Positions 45,641-55,340 of a stretch of 64,000 nucleotides of DNA are shown here, one piece after another; within the stretch, counting starts at the first letter, position 1, and each line of letters begins with the position of its first letter. The position numbers were made by a program, and so were the translations under genes. The stretch lies in the NCBI GenBank assembly GCA_021234155.1, contig JAJEKV010000024.1, forward strand, positions 15,332,406 to 15,396,405. The letters are read 5' to 3'. The notes under the pieces were generated by a model, which had not been told where the DNA came from, did no database searches, and saw nothing but the letters and a program-made list of their open reading frames with translations. This stretch comes from Isoetes taiwanensis. Its lineage: Eukaryota > Streptophyta > Lycopodiopsida > Isoetales > Isoetaceae.

Positions 45641-46189
45641 AGAAAAAAGAAGGAATTAGAAATGACATATGGATTTACCCCTAGAATTTCTACAACGAGA
45701 AGATTGGGTAGTCAAAAAGTGGGACTCCCATATCCTCAGTCCAACATCTTTAGAGAAGCAACAAAATGCAATCTGAATGAGGAACTTGGTGTCCAGCATA
45801 GTGGGAGAACTGCTTCTGACGACTCCTTGCAAATCCAAGGCATTAATGTCCCATGTGTCAAAGCGTCTGATCAAAATTTGCCTAAAAAATGCCATCGCCC
45901 ACCTGGCATCGTCCACGACAAATTTCACGACAAATGTCGGACACATCCGCGCAATTTGCTCGTGATCACGACTAATCAAGCTATGTTCAAGTGTTTTGAG
46001 GTATGCAGATTTTAGGTTGTTACACAAAACTTGCTCAGATTTTAGGTTGCTCAGAACAGCATAGGTATACATAAATTTCATAACCGATGAGAACCTACGT
46101 GGTTTTGAGTGAGTAAAAATGCTCATAAAGCATATCTTCACCTAGCATCGTCATGACAAATGTCAGACCTGTCACGACAAATGTCACGA

Positions 46190-46456
46190 CCCTGGAATTT
46201 GACCGTTGACTATACGTCCGCGATGCGACGTGGACGTCTGAACCCGAGAGACGTCGATGACGCATTTCTTGCACGTGTACTTTGCCGGTCGCATGTGACC
46301 TGGATTTTGACCGTTGACTATACGTCGCATGCGACGTGGTCTCTGGCATTAACGATGACACGCGTACTTGCCTTCGTGTCTTTGCCAAGTCGTAAGTGAC
46401 CGGCATGTGACCGTTGACACTACGCCGCTGCGGCGTCCGTCGCATCTTGACGTTAC
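46190..46456. repeat. left subterminal repeat block (CGACGT/TTGAC words)
   Basis: TGACCGTTGAC followed by a TACGTC/TACGCC word occurs near 46199, 46306 and 46406, a period of about 100-107 bp. Palindromic GTCGCATGCGAC words lie between copies. In CACTA elements such repeats bind the TNPA-like protein. The TTGAC core also matches a W-box. Confidence 0.7.
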
Positions 46457-46463
46457 GCATTTC

Positions 46464-46470
46464 TATATAA
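46464..46470 (+). promoter_or_regulatory. TATA box downstream of repeat block
   Basis: TATATAA lies directly after the subterminal repeats and about 90 bp before the ATG at 46557. The spacing fits transcription starting near 46495-46500, so the repeat block could act as upstream control sequence. Confidence 0.55.
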
Positions 46471-46556
46471 ACAACTCTTTCTCGGCCTTCATTGTTATTT
46501 TCTTTTGCTCCTCTTCCAGCCTAGCGCCTTTGGTGTTCTTCTTTTTAACCATATCT

Positions 46557-46676
46557 ATGTTGCTGCCCTACATGGATCGCCATGGTCATCGGCATGATCG
46601 ACGCCTGGAGATGGCCAGGAGACAGATTGATGTTGTCTTACCACCAGGGGAGGCTAGATATGCGGAACCGTCACAT
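46557..46676 (+). CDS. possible first exon of element gene
   Basis: The ATG at 46557 starts MLLPYMDRHGHRHDRRLEMA, then RRQIDVVLPPGEARYAEPSH, ending at a good GTAAGT donor. It follows the TATA box and probably belongs to either the SET gene or the transposase transcript. I cannot decide which. Only forty codons are supported. Confidence 0.4.
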
Positions 46677-46739
46677 GTAAGTTACTGATTCTTGTATTTA
46701 GTAGCCTAGACATATATAAACTAGGAGAGGACGTGTACT

Positions 46740-47062
46740 GCGAGTAGTAAAAAAAAAAACGCAGGTGTTTTTGGTCAAGGACACGGTCGCCTCCACCTTG
46801 AGTGGAGAGGACCAGGTGTGCCAGGCCCAAACTCACCTTCATACCTTACTAAGTATAATGTAGATTACAAAATTGAGGTGTCGCGTAGTCAAGGTCATAT
46901 GTCGACTTCACCTTGAGTGGAGGGGACTCTATGTATCGGGGCTAGCGCGTCTCCAAAAGATCTTTATTGAAATTGAAACTTATATAAGGGTCGTACTCGG
47001 GAAAGGGCATGGTCGGCTTCACCTTGAGTGGAGAGGCCAATTCTGTCCATTTAGGATTTAAG
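46740..47062. repeat. three copies of a 111-116 bp repeat
   Basis: CACCTTGAGTGGAG occurs near 46793, 46909 and 47020 with related flanks (GGTC..CTTCACCTTGAGTGG, GAGGACC). It may be an old tandem array within the intron of the element gene. Confidence 0.65.
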
Positions 47063-47088
47063 GTTTAGGGTTTAGGGTTTAGGGTTTA
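47063..47088. repeat. interstitial TTTAGGG repeat
   Basis: About three and a half copies of the plant telomere repeat TTTAGGG are in tandem. The tract is short, consistent with a telo-box cluster or slippage rather than a former chromosome end. Confidence 0.8.
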
Positions 47089-47149
47089 TACTACCATATA
47101 TTGTATCTATCACAGCCGTTCAAACTATTGTGCAGTATATAGTACTTAC

Positions 47150-47399
47150 CTTTTGTAATTGGCAGATGGGTCCTGTGGTAAGACGTTAAACTGCCATACC
47201 CAAGGTCACGGGTTCAACGCCTCGTTGTGAAAGTGGCCATGCAATGTAAAGTTGGTGGGGGAAGGACCCACTTCAGCAATGTAAAGTGGTGGGGGCAGGA
47301 CCCATCTGGGTGTGTTGTAAAGTGTCACATGTCCGATAGGACGCTGCCTTGTGGCGTGACGTTAAAATCTCTTCTTCTTCTTCTTTTGTAATTGGCAGA
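47150..47399 (+). mobile_element. tRNA-derived SINE with 17-bp target duplication
   Basis: The insert 47167-47382 is 216 bp and is flanked by a perfect 17-bp duplication, CTTTTGTAATTGGCAGA, at 47150-47166 and 47383-47399. The 5' end has an A-box-like TGTGGTAAGACG and a B-box-like GGTTCAACGCC, so its head derives from a tRNA and would be read by Pol III. The tail is (CTT)n. The 3' end repeats part of the head as TTGTGGCGTGACGTTAAA. It is similar in style to plant Au-like SINEs. It sits at an intron acceptor of the CACTA gene, duplicating the CAG. Confidence 0.9.
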
Positions 47400-47534
47400 G
47401 GGACAAAATAGTTTGCAATTGTAAAAGATGTATGGGGCTGAAGAGACGACTTAGAATGGTTGTTGAAGACCATCTGATAAGATTTGGTACATTTGAACAA
47501 CCCACCAGATCTGATGCTCGTCATGGATATCAGG
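47400..47534 (+). pseudogene. CACTA Transposase-associated domain exon
   Basis: This reads DKIVCNCKRCMGLKRRLRMV and VEDHLIRFGTFEQ. The CxCxxC and the helix ending in HL.R.G match the Transpos_assoc domain at the N-terminus of plant CACTA transposases. The exon begins right after the SINE and ends at a CAG/GTTGG donor near 47534. Confidence 0.65.
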
Positions 47535-47632
47535 TTGGTATACAATTATTATTTGTTTTTTTTTTTTTAAGAGTATCTCTCCCAGTTCAAGTATATATTC
47601 AAGATGTTTATGGTATCTAAATATGTAGGTAG

Positions 47633-48450
47633 ATGATGCTGATGTCTCCTCCAAACTAGATGTGGATTTTGGTTTAATGTTGTCCATAGAGGCATATGAA
47701 ACCGAAGCAGTAACCCGATTCATCAATAATGTGGATGGGTGCCGCTCACGCCGAAAGTTTCCCTAGCGTGAAAGAACACGAAGGGCTACAATCATGAGAA
47801 CATTGCATGTGTCGCACATTTCCCAAGAACGCTTGGCCTCACTGCCCGAGCGTGAAATTCCTGAAGAATTGCAAAGATTAGTCTGACCCTTTGTTAGGCA
47901 CCGCAAGACATTTGGCTTGTGGCCGTGGGGACTACCTATCCCTATGGATCAAGAATTTGCTTATTGGGGAAGAAGATACATCATTATGCGAGCCGCATTT
48001 GTCCGTAAGCGGATTCGGCCTTATCTCCCAAGACGCAGCGTATAGAAGTGGAGCGAGACACCCACATTCCATTAATGCCATATCACGGTCCCGAAAATGC
48101 GATTGGAAAACTTGGCAAACTTTGACTAAATATGCTTGGCGTATGAGGATTTATGGAATGAATTCCAATGCTGCGTCGATAGCTGTGGGGGCATGTGATG
48201 AGGAGTTGAAGTTTATTGATGGTCGGCCAGGGGTTCATGGCAATATTGCGGGGTTCATCAACAGTTCTATTGACAACCGTGGCGATGCAATTGTGAATTT
48301 TAGAGTGTCAAGGAGGGGAGGAAGATTTTTTACAAGATGTGTAAAAGCGGATATATCATGGCGTGTGCTATTAAAAGCATAAACATTGGAGATGAGTTAT
48401 TCATCAACTATCGCTATGATAGACCTCTCCCATTTGAGATGGAACAATAG
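47633..48450 (+). pseudogene. SET-domain-like gene fragment inside the CACTA element
   Basis: SET proteins methylate lysines, usually on histones. The reading runs across frames: GLPIPMDQEFAYWGRRYIIM near 47930, then YGMNSNAASIAVGACDEELK, FIDGRPGVHGNIAGFINSSI (48200-48290), and in the next frame YIMACAIKSINIGDELFINY with YDRPLPFEMEQ and a TAG at 48448-48450. GNIAGFINSS and the GDELFINY-type segment are the two conserved ends of a SET fold (normally R-I-N-H-S and G-E-E-L-x-x-Y). The frame is lost once between about 48300 and 48345, by a one-base loss near GGGG or T6. An earlier frame change lies near 48100. The pre-SET and catalytic N-part are not recognisable. Confidence 0.6.
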
Positions 48451-48599
48451 TATTGTTGTACTAAAAAGGGAATAAAGAGGTTTTTTTTTTTAATATGTTT
48501 TTGTCATTCGTGAGTCTATACAAATGGTTGTATGTATTTTATACTTATTACATTATTTGACATGATGGTTAATACATTACTCCCCGTTTAATGAACTCA

Positions 48600-51500
48600 T
48601 TCAGAAGTCTCCATCCCGATCCATTAGTTCTAAGTTACGAGGCAAAGGGAAACCTATAAATCGTGAATTTCAAGCCGAGCGCACCAATATGAAGATATTG
48701 CATACGATCAATATGAAGAGGATGAAACTATTGACGAACCCGAGAACGAAGTCTTTTTTCGTGGACGAGCCGATTTCGATATGTTGCATGCTCTTCAAGA
48801 ATTACCTGATATTGATTTAGATGATGTCGAGGATGGTGGTGGAGAGGATATGGTAGAAGATGTGGAATACCCTTCAAGGATTGGTCGTACTGACGATGAC
48901 CCTATTGTTATCGAAGCAGAAACGCAGTTATTTCCTGCGTCTCGAACCTCTCGTTTGTCGGCGTGCCTGCTAATTCTCAATCTCCAAACCAAGTTCAAGT
49001 GGAGCAATGCAAGTGTCTCTGCTCTATTGAGGTGACATACTTATCAAGTCTTTCTATCTTACCACCATCTCCATCTTTTATCTTACCACTCTTAGATGCG
49101 CAGGTTATTGCACGAGAAGATCCTTCCAGAGAAGAACAATATGCCTACCGGCGGATCTCAAGTTAAGAAAATGATTCAAGCGACCGCCTTGGTTATAAAG
49201 TCATACATGCATGTCCAAATGATTGTATGATCTTCTATCCCCCGCCGAGAGCATGAGAAGTCCACTCATTGTCTCGTATGTAATGAACCGAGATACGAGG
49301 GAATGACCTAAAGGGAAAAAGCCATACCTCGAGAAGGTTATTCGACACTTTCCAATAATCCCAAGGTATATGCATCACCACTTCTTACAAATAGTTGTAA
49401 ATTCACTTATTTTCGGGTACTTATATGTTGCCTATAATTTATTCTATAGGTTAAAGTTGATGTTCCGTTGCAAGACATTGGCTAGCCTAATGGACTTCAC
49501 GGCTACACATGCATCTAGTGATGATGTGATGCGAGTCCCGAGCGACAGTGCAGCTTGGAAGCATGTCGATGCGACATGGCCTGACTTTGGAAAAGAACCA
49601 CGTAACGTGCGTTTGGGCCTGGCCACCGATGGCGTAAACCCATATGGTACACAATCGACTGCATGGTCTACATGGCCAGTGATGATAGTGAACTACAACA
49701 TACCCCCATGGTTGTTGATGAAGAGTGGGCACATTATGATGACTTTATTGATACCTGGGAAGAAAAAACCAAGTAATTTAGATGTGTACCTAAGAATAAT
49801 TGTGGATGAGTTACTCCCTTTGTGGAACACGTATTCAGGTCGATGCCCATAAAATGACGTTTTTAATCTTAGAGGTATACTATTGTGGACTATGCATGAC
49901 TTTCCTGGGCTTGCCGAGTGTTCTGGGTTTAAGACATCGGGGCACTTCCCTTGCATGATATGTGGGGAAAAGTTGCAGCACCGTCACTCTAAGCATCTAA
50001 AGAAAGTAGTATACGAGGGTTTTAGGAAGTATTTGCCGCTCACGCACCTCTTCAGAAAGCAGCGTGCACAATTCGGTGGCACTGTAGACTATACAGAACC
50101 ACCAAGCAGAATTACCATAATGAGAATGGGGTGAATGTTGGGATAAGAAGGAAGAGGGGAAAATCCAAGGGGAAATCCGTGGGGGGCACTGCGAATGAGG
50201 AGGTCGTGAGCCGACCTAGGCAAAGGAGGATGAGGAATTATACAGTGGTGGCGAGGAAGCCGCGGAGGAGGAAGTCTTTACTGCCAATATGAAAAGGAAG
50301 TCTGTTTTTTATAGACTACCATATTGGACCGACCTATTGATTCAACACCTTTTAGACCCGATGCATATCTTCAAGAATGTGGAAAACTCTTTATGGAAGC
50401 ATGTATTTGGTCAAAAAGACACAACAAATGCCAGGATGGACCTTAAGGTAAGTAATACAAAGAAAGAGGCATGGATCCGAGGTGAAGGGCAACCACTTCC
50501 TCTCCGCAAAATGGGTTATTGCTAGGGCTGACCATCGAGCTATTTATGATGATTTAAGGGCCCTTAGAATACCAACTGGTTATATGCAATCATTGCGAAC
50601 CGCATTCACAAGTAGTGGGGAGCTGACTGGTTTAAAGTCACATGACTGGCATAAGTTCTTGCATGTAAGCAATTGAAGTCCACATATATGCACTACTATA
50701 AAATGTAACCCATAACTTATATTTGGTGTTTGGATCATGCGCTTCTTCATGCCCCCGACCTTTAGGGGAGTTTTAGACAAGGGACCATTGGAGGCAATAA
50801 GTGCCCTATCAAAGGTCATAAGGTTGTTACCCATGTTGATTTAGTGGTCCCCCGCCTATTTTATTTGTGGCTAAGTTTTTGTTTTGGACCTCATAGGTGG
50901 ATGTGTAAAAAACTATACCGAAAGACGAAATTGAAGAGATGAAAGTGAAAATGGCGGAGGCATGTTGCTTGTTGGAGAAGGAGTTTCCTCACGAGCTTTC
51001 TTGATGATCAAACCCATCTTTTGGTACATCTTATTGAGGAAGTGGAGCTCATGGGAACCGGTATTATGCCGATGGATGTTTTTCTTGAAAGGATATGGTG
51101 CGCCAAAGAGCACGCCCCGAAGGTAGTATGGCGAGGGATGGCTTGCGAAAGAGTCACTTTTCTATATGACAGAATATATTTCCGCTGTACATCCAGATGC
51201 ACCTCGCTATGGAGTGATGAAGGGACGAAAGATTGTGGGGGTAGTGGCGAGAGGCAATGGTATGCGTAAGTCATTTCCGCCTGATATGATCATTAAGGTT
51301 AATCAATTTCTTCTTTACAATTCGGCACCAATGGCAAAATGGATTGCTCGTTATGAGAACGCAAAGGAAGAAATGGAAGAGAAGAGGCATGAATGGAGAC
51401 GACATAATAGACGAGCCCCGTACCCTGATGGATATGAACCCTTGCCGGACAAGATGGAAAGAGAATGGGTACTACAGGCTTTGACCGATGCATATCACAA

Positions 51501-52200
51501 GGGGGAGTATATTACAGCTACGGAATGGGCATACGCACAAGGTGTCATGAAAAAGGTAATTGCAACAAATTATGTTGATGTCGAAATCGAGTATTTTCTT
51601 TTGATGTTATTGTATCTATTGACATTAATGGTGCTTTTGGCCAAGATATATCTTACTCCTCGATATGGTGGCATGGGACCCACTATCGTGTGAGTTCTAT
51701 TGACATACACAGAAGACTTGTGGATCATGGAGTCATGGCATCATTCACGATGGAGTTTCAATCAAGTGTTGCCGATCGTGTCGTCGTGAAGCCACCGTGA
51801 TTGGGTCGGGAGGTTAAAGACTATAATGGAGGTGGATGTTGGTGGCAATTTTAAGACCTTCATATTTGATGTCGATTGGTTTGACCTTCAATTAAGGGGC
51901 CAGCCTACAAAGAAAGTATGATAGAACAAGTGGCTTTTTCATTGTCAACTCTAGCAAGATGTACCACAGTAGTGAGACGCTTGTCCTTCCGCATAACCGT
52001 GAACAGTACACACATACACATATCCACTTCAAAATTTAGACCATCAATATCAATCTCACGTCCAAATTTCTTTGACCAGATTTTTTTTTTTACCGATCGA
52101 CAAGACCCAACATGGTGGTTTATCATACAAACTACACCGAGGGGCGCCCAATATTCCAAGGTGTTGTGCTAGAGGAGTCAATAACGTCCTCAAGAGCCCT
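48600..52200 (+). pseudogene. CACTA (TNPD/TNP2-type) transposase, decayed
   Basis: Several plus-strand pieces follow the canonical order. 48781-49170 holds the acidic stretch and RLSACLLILNLQTKFKWSNA, then YKVIHACPNDCMIF near 49190. 49448-49852 holds WKHVDATWPDF, RNVRLGLATDGVNPYG and WPVMIVNYNIPPWLLMK (Transposase_21 core). 49883-50134 holds LLWTMHDFPGLAECSG and CMICGEKLQ. 50289-50525 holds YRLPYWTDLLIQHLLDPMHI. 51000-51700 is the DUF4218-like region (LIEEVELMGTGIMPMDVFLE). 51840-52160 holds the DUF4216-like VDWFDLQLRGQPTKK. Frames change at nearly every join and there are stops, so it cannot make a transposase. Confidence 0.85.
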
Positions 52201-53066
52201 CTGGCAGATCAAGGCATTCAAACTCACCGGAAAACGAGCATCAAGAGGTTGGACCACCAGCTCTCATGCATTTTAATACAAATGTTGGCAATGCTAACAA
52301 TGACGACTCCTAGTTAGCACCTAGAGGAGACGATCATTAAATTCTATATGTCAAATATTATGCACATCCTCAGTGCAATCCTTCTGATAGGCTATGTCTA
52401 TTGGTCTTCGTGTGCAATAAAACCCATTCAATTCAATTCTTTTTTCTTCCCCTTTTGGTATACATTATATCGGAGGAATAAAGAACGGGTGGAACATGGG
52501 CTCAAAGAAGCCACATAGGCTCAAGCATTGCCTCTAGACTAGAACATGCCACCTAGGCTCCAATAGAAGATCAAATATATGCCACATAAAGTAGAGAAAA
52601 AAATACAACACATGACGTCACAATGACATGTTGCCACAATGACATGGAGGCCAGCAAACAGTTTGCACAAGCACTCAAATCTTTGGTAAGGATTTGGATT
52701 TCAACTCGTCCAAAGAGTCTTCAATGGTATCTTAGTTACTTCCGATTTTCTCTAACCTTAAACCAGTGCCACCACCAAGTTAACCTGATCATTGCTTAAT
52801 TTGATGCTATCCACTAGCTTTCTGTTGTGGATCACTGCTCTACCTTTCAAACAGATAATAATAATGGTATTTTGTAGGGTGAACAAGTCCAAATACATAG
52901 AGTGAAGCATGAGGAGCCTACAGACGTTGAACGTGTAGGCGTTGCATTTCCCTTAGGGTCGAACATGCCACCTAGGTTCAAACAAGCCTCTTAGGCTCAA
53001 GCATTGTCTAGGCTCAAACATGCCCCAGTATCAAACATGTACACAACAAAAATAAAAATAGTTTAA
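52201..53066. other. CACTA 3' flank, no gene seen
   Basis: This holds only short ORFs. GGCTCAAACATGCC, GGCTCAAGCATTG and related words recur near 52500-52560 and 52965-53020, suggesting small subterminal repeats. Confidence 0.4.
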
Positions 53067-53135
53067 ACGACGTCGCTATAACAAAATACGTCGCATGCGA
53101 CGTATTGACGTCGCATGCGACGTACACAGCGACGT
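53067..53135. repeat. right CGACGT palindrome block
   Basis: TACGTCGCATGCGACGTA occurs twice in tandem, followed by CAGCGACGTT. It matches the palindromes at 31.2 and 46.3 kb. It lies about 25 bp before the satellite array, so it is the candidate right end of the CACTA-like element. Confidence 0.75.
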
Positions 53136-53719
53136 TAAAAACTCATTTCTTAGTTGGGTGAACATGAGTGGTCTTCTGACCAGGGAAATTGGTCCCCAAG
53201 GCAATGTCGACGTCCACGAGTCCATTGATGCGATCGCGGTTCGGGAGGGGCCGAGATTGCCCGTCCGGCCCCCGGGGGCCTTGGGGAGAGGGAATCCGGC
53301 AAGCAGCTTAGGGGGATTTTAGGGTCCGGTGCTCACGGCCAACACCCCCACTCCACGTCAAGTCACGGCACAAGGTCCCGCCCGAATCTGACAAGGAGAG
53401 GGCCTCCAAAACGTAAACCTTGTGGGTTGCCAGGTTCTAGAAGGGTTTGCATTTTGGGGGCCGAGACTTGGTCTGTTGCACTTGGGACTGGCCAGAGAAG
53501 CTGCAGCCGAGAATACGGACAAGGGGAACCGGCGGCGGAGTTTGGGCCCTGTCCTCCTCCCGATGTGGTAAGTAGAAGTCGGGGCGCTTTTTGCGGTGGC
53601 AAGACATTCATAAATTTGCAATTAATGCATTGTACGAAAATAAATTCGATTTTTGCCACCGGATTCCTAATCCATCTCCAACACACACCCCAATTTTGAA
53701 ATTTTCGAGAAGGTCTAGG

Positions 53720-54090
53720 TCAAAGGGTTAGCTAAGGTCAAAGGAATGGAGTTTGTGGGATCGTTGTACTTGGGGTTGACCTTGGCTCATTGGGCGTTAT
53801 ACTTGGTCTAAGATTGCATTGAGAATATAAGCATCATAACTATTAGAATGAAGATAAATGATTACGAGAAAAGCATCATAACTACTAGAATGAAGATAAA
53901 TGATTCTGAAAAAGCAAAAGACTAGTGCGGGTTGGGGGTTAGATTTGGTTGCTTGTGATGATGGTTGTGTTTTGAAGATCAAGGCATATGGATAGAGAGA
54001 ATGCCCTTGTTCAACGGACTGCTCCCTAAAGCTATTTGACATGGATGCCTTAATTAACTTGTAATGAACTGAATTGGGGCAAGCAACTTT
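53720..54090. repeat. satellite module A (AT-richer half), representative copy
   Basis: Type A follows the landmarks near 53620, 59133, 61320 and 63434. It starts GGTTAGCTAAGGTCAAAGGA and contains CTTGGTCTAAGATTGCATTG. Inside it a unit of about 38 bp, AGCATCATAACTA.TAGAATG with AAGATAAATGATT, is duplicated in tandem. Its right end carries a diverged partial copy of the shared half (TTTAGGGTCC, CCATGTCAAG, AGAGGGCCT), seen clearly near 61805-61950. Confidence 0.8.
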
Positions 54091-54809
54091 CGGGGAGTTT
54101 AGGGTCCCGGCTAAAGCGTCAACACCCCACTCCATGTCAAGACACGGTGCAAGGTCCCACCAAATCGACAAGGAGAGGGCCTTGAAACGTAAACCACAGG
54201 ACTTGCCGATTCTAGAAGGGTTTTTGTTTTGGGGGCCGAAGTTTTGGTCTTCGGCCCGCGAGAACTTGGTCCCTAGGGCAACGTCGGCGTTCGAGTCCAT
54301 TGGCAAGGCCAAATCGCAGTTCGGAGAGGGAGGTCGCCGTCCGCCCCCGGGCCTTGGGGAGAGGAAATTCGGGCAAGCAGCTTAAAGGGGATTTTAGGGT
54401 CCGTGCTCTGGCGTCAACACCCCCACTCCACGTCAAGTCACGGCGCAAGGTCCCGCCCGAATCTGACAAGGAGAGGGCCTCCAAAACGTAAACCCTGTGG
54501 GTTGCCAGGTTCTAGAAGGGTTTGCGTTTTGGGGGCCGAGACTTGGTCTGTTGCACTTGGGACCTGGCCGAGAAGTTGCAGCCGAGATTACGGAGCAAGG
54601 GGAACTGACGGAGCAGAGTTTGGGCATGTCCTCCTCCCGATGTGGCAAGTAGAAGTCGGGGGGCGCTTTTGCAGTGGCAAGACATTCATAAATTCGCAAT
54701 TAATGCATTGTACGAAAATAAATTCTGATTTTTTGCCAGCTGGATTCCTAATCCATCTCCAGCACACAGCCCAATTTTCGAAATTTTCGGAGAAGGTCTA
54801 GGTCAAAGG

Positions 54810-55340
54810 GTTAGCATTAGAACGGTCGGGGCAGCCCGTTGCAGGGCAACCGAGCTGGCACCCTTCCCCAAGTCAAACGAGGTCGTGGGACCTTGCGGGG
54901 ATCCCTCACAAGAGGGGAGAGTCCGGACCCCAAGAGGCGGGATCCAAAAAGTTCCCCGGGACAGGCCCTTCCCGGGCAAATGCCCCTGGGGTCAGACGCT
55001 AATGACCACCCCCCCGGCCCGTTCCCCTATCCCAATCCGCTGGATCCTCCGCTCAAGGGCCCCTCTTCGAAGGCCCAAAAGATTCCAGATCGGTCCGGGA
55101 GAACTTGTCAAACCACGGGCCCCCTGAGGTCGGCCTTGTAGAAACCGCAAATGTCTTGTCGTTCGAGCACCGGGAGGTTCGAATGGCAAATCGACCCTAC
55201 AAATCGTCCGAAAATGGCGAAATTACCCTAGGGAGCAATTTACAAGGTCGGTTTTGCAAAAGAAAGAAAACACTCACGCCCTCGACGGTATCCCGCATCC
55301 ACATCCTAGGCCGTGCTTTGGCCTTCTTGGAGGTCGGGTG
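54810..55340. repeat. satellite module B (GC-rich half), representative copy
   Basis: Type B follows the landmarks near 54700, 55797, 56916, 58015, 60207 and 62372. It begins TTAGCATTAGAACGGTCGGG and contains CCCTCACAAGAGGGGAGAG, AAGAGGCGGGATCC, AGAACTTGTCAAACC, AATTACCCTAGGGAGCAA and CCGCATCCACATCCTA. No ORF is conserved across copies. Confidence 0.8.

Larger units (their letters stand above)
45896..53135 (+). mobile_element. decayed CACTA (En/Spm) element with captured and nested sequence
   Basis: The plus-strand segments between 47.4 and 52.2 kb follow the order of a CACTA transposase (Transpos_assoc, Transposase_21, DUF4218, DUF4216). They are flanked by CGACGT-rich blocks at about 46.19-46.45 kb and 53.07-53.13 kb that look like subterminal repeats. 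A SINE is nested in it and a SET-domain gene lies inside it. I could not identify CACTA-type termini or the 3-bp target duplication, so the borders are approximate. The left one may lie as far out as 45.9 kb, where an ACCTGGCATCGTCCACGACAAA word resembles 46.14 kb. Confidence 0.65.

Noticed and set aside
47170-47230. A tRNA gene
   Set aside because: A- and B-box-like words are present, but there is no cloverleaf with paired acceptor arms. The 17-bp target duplication and CTT tail show a SINE.
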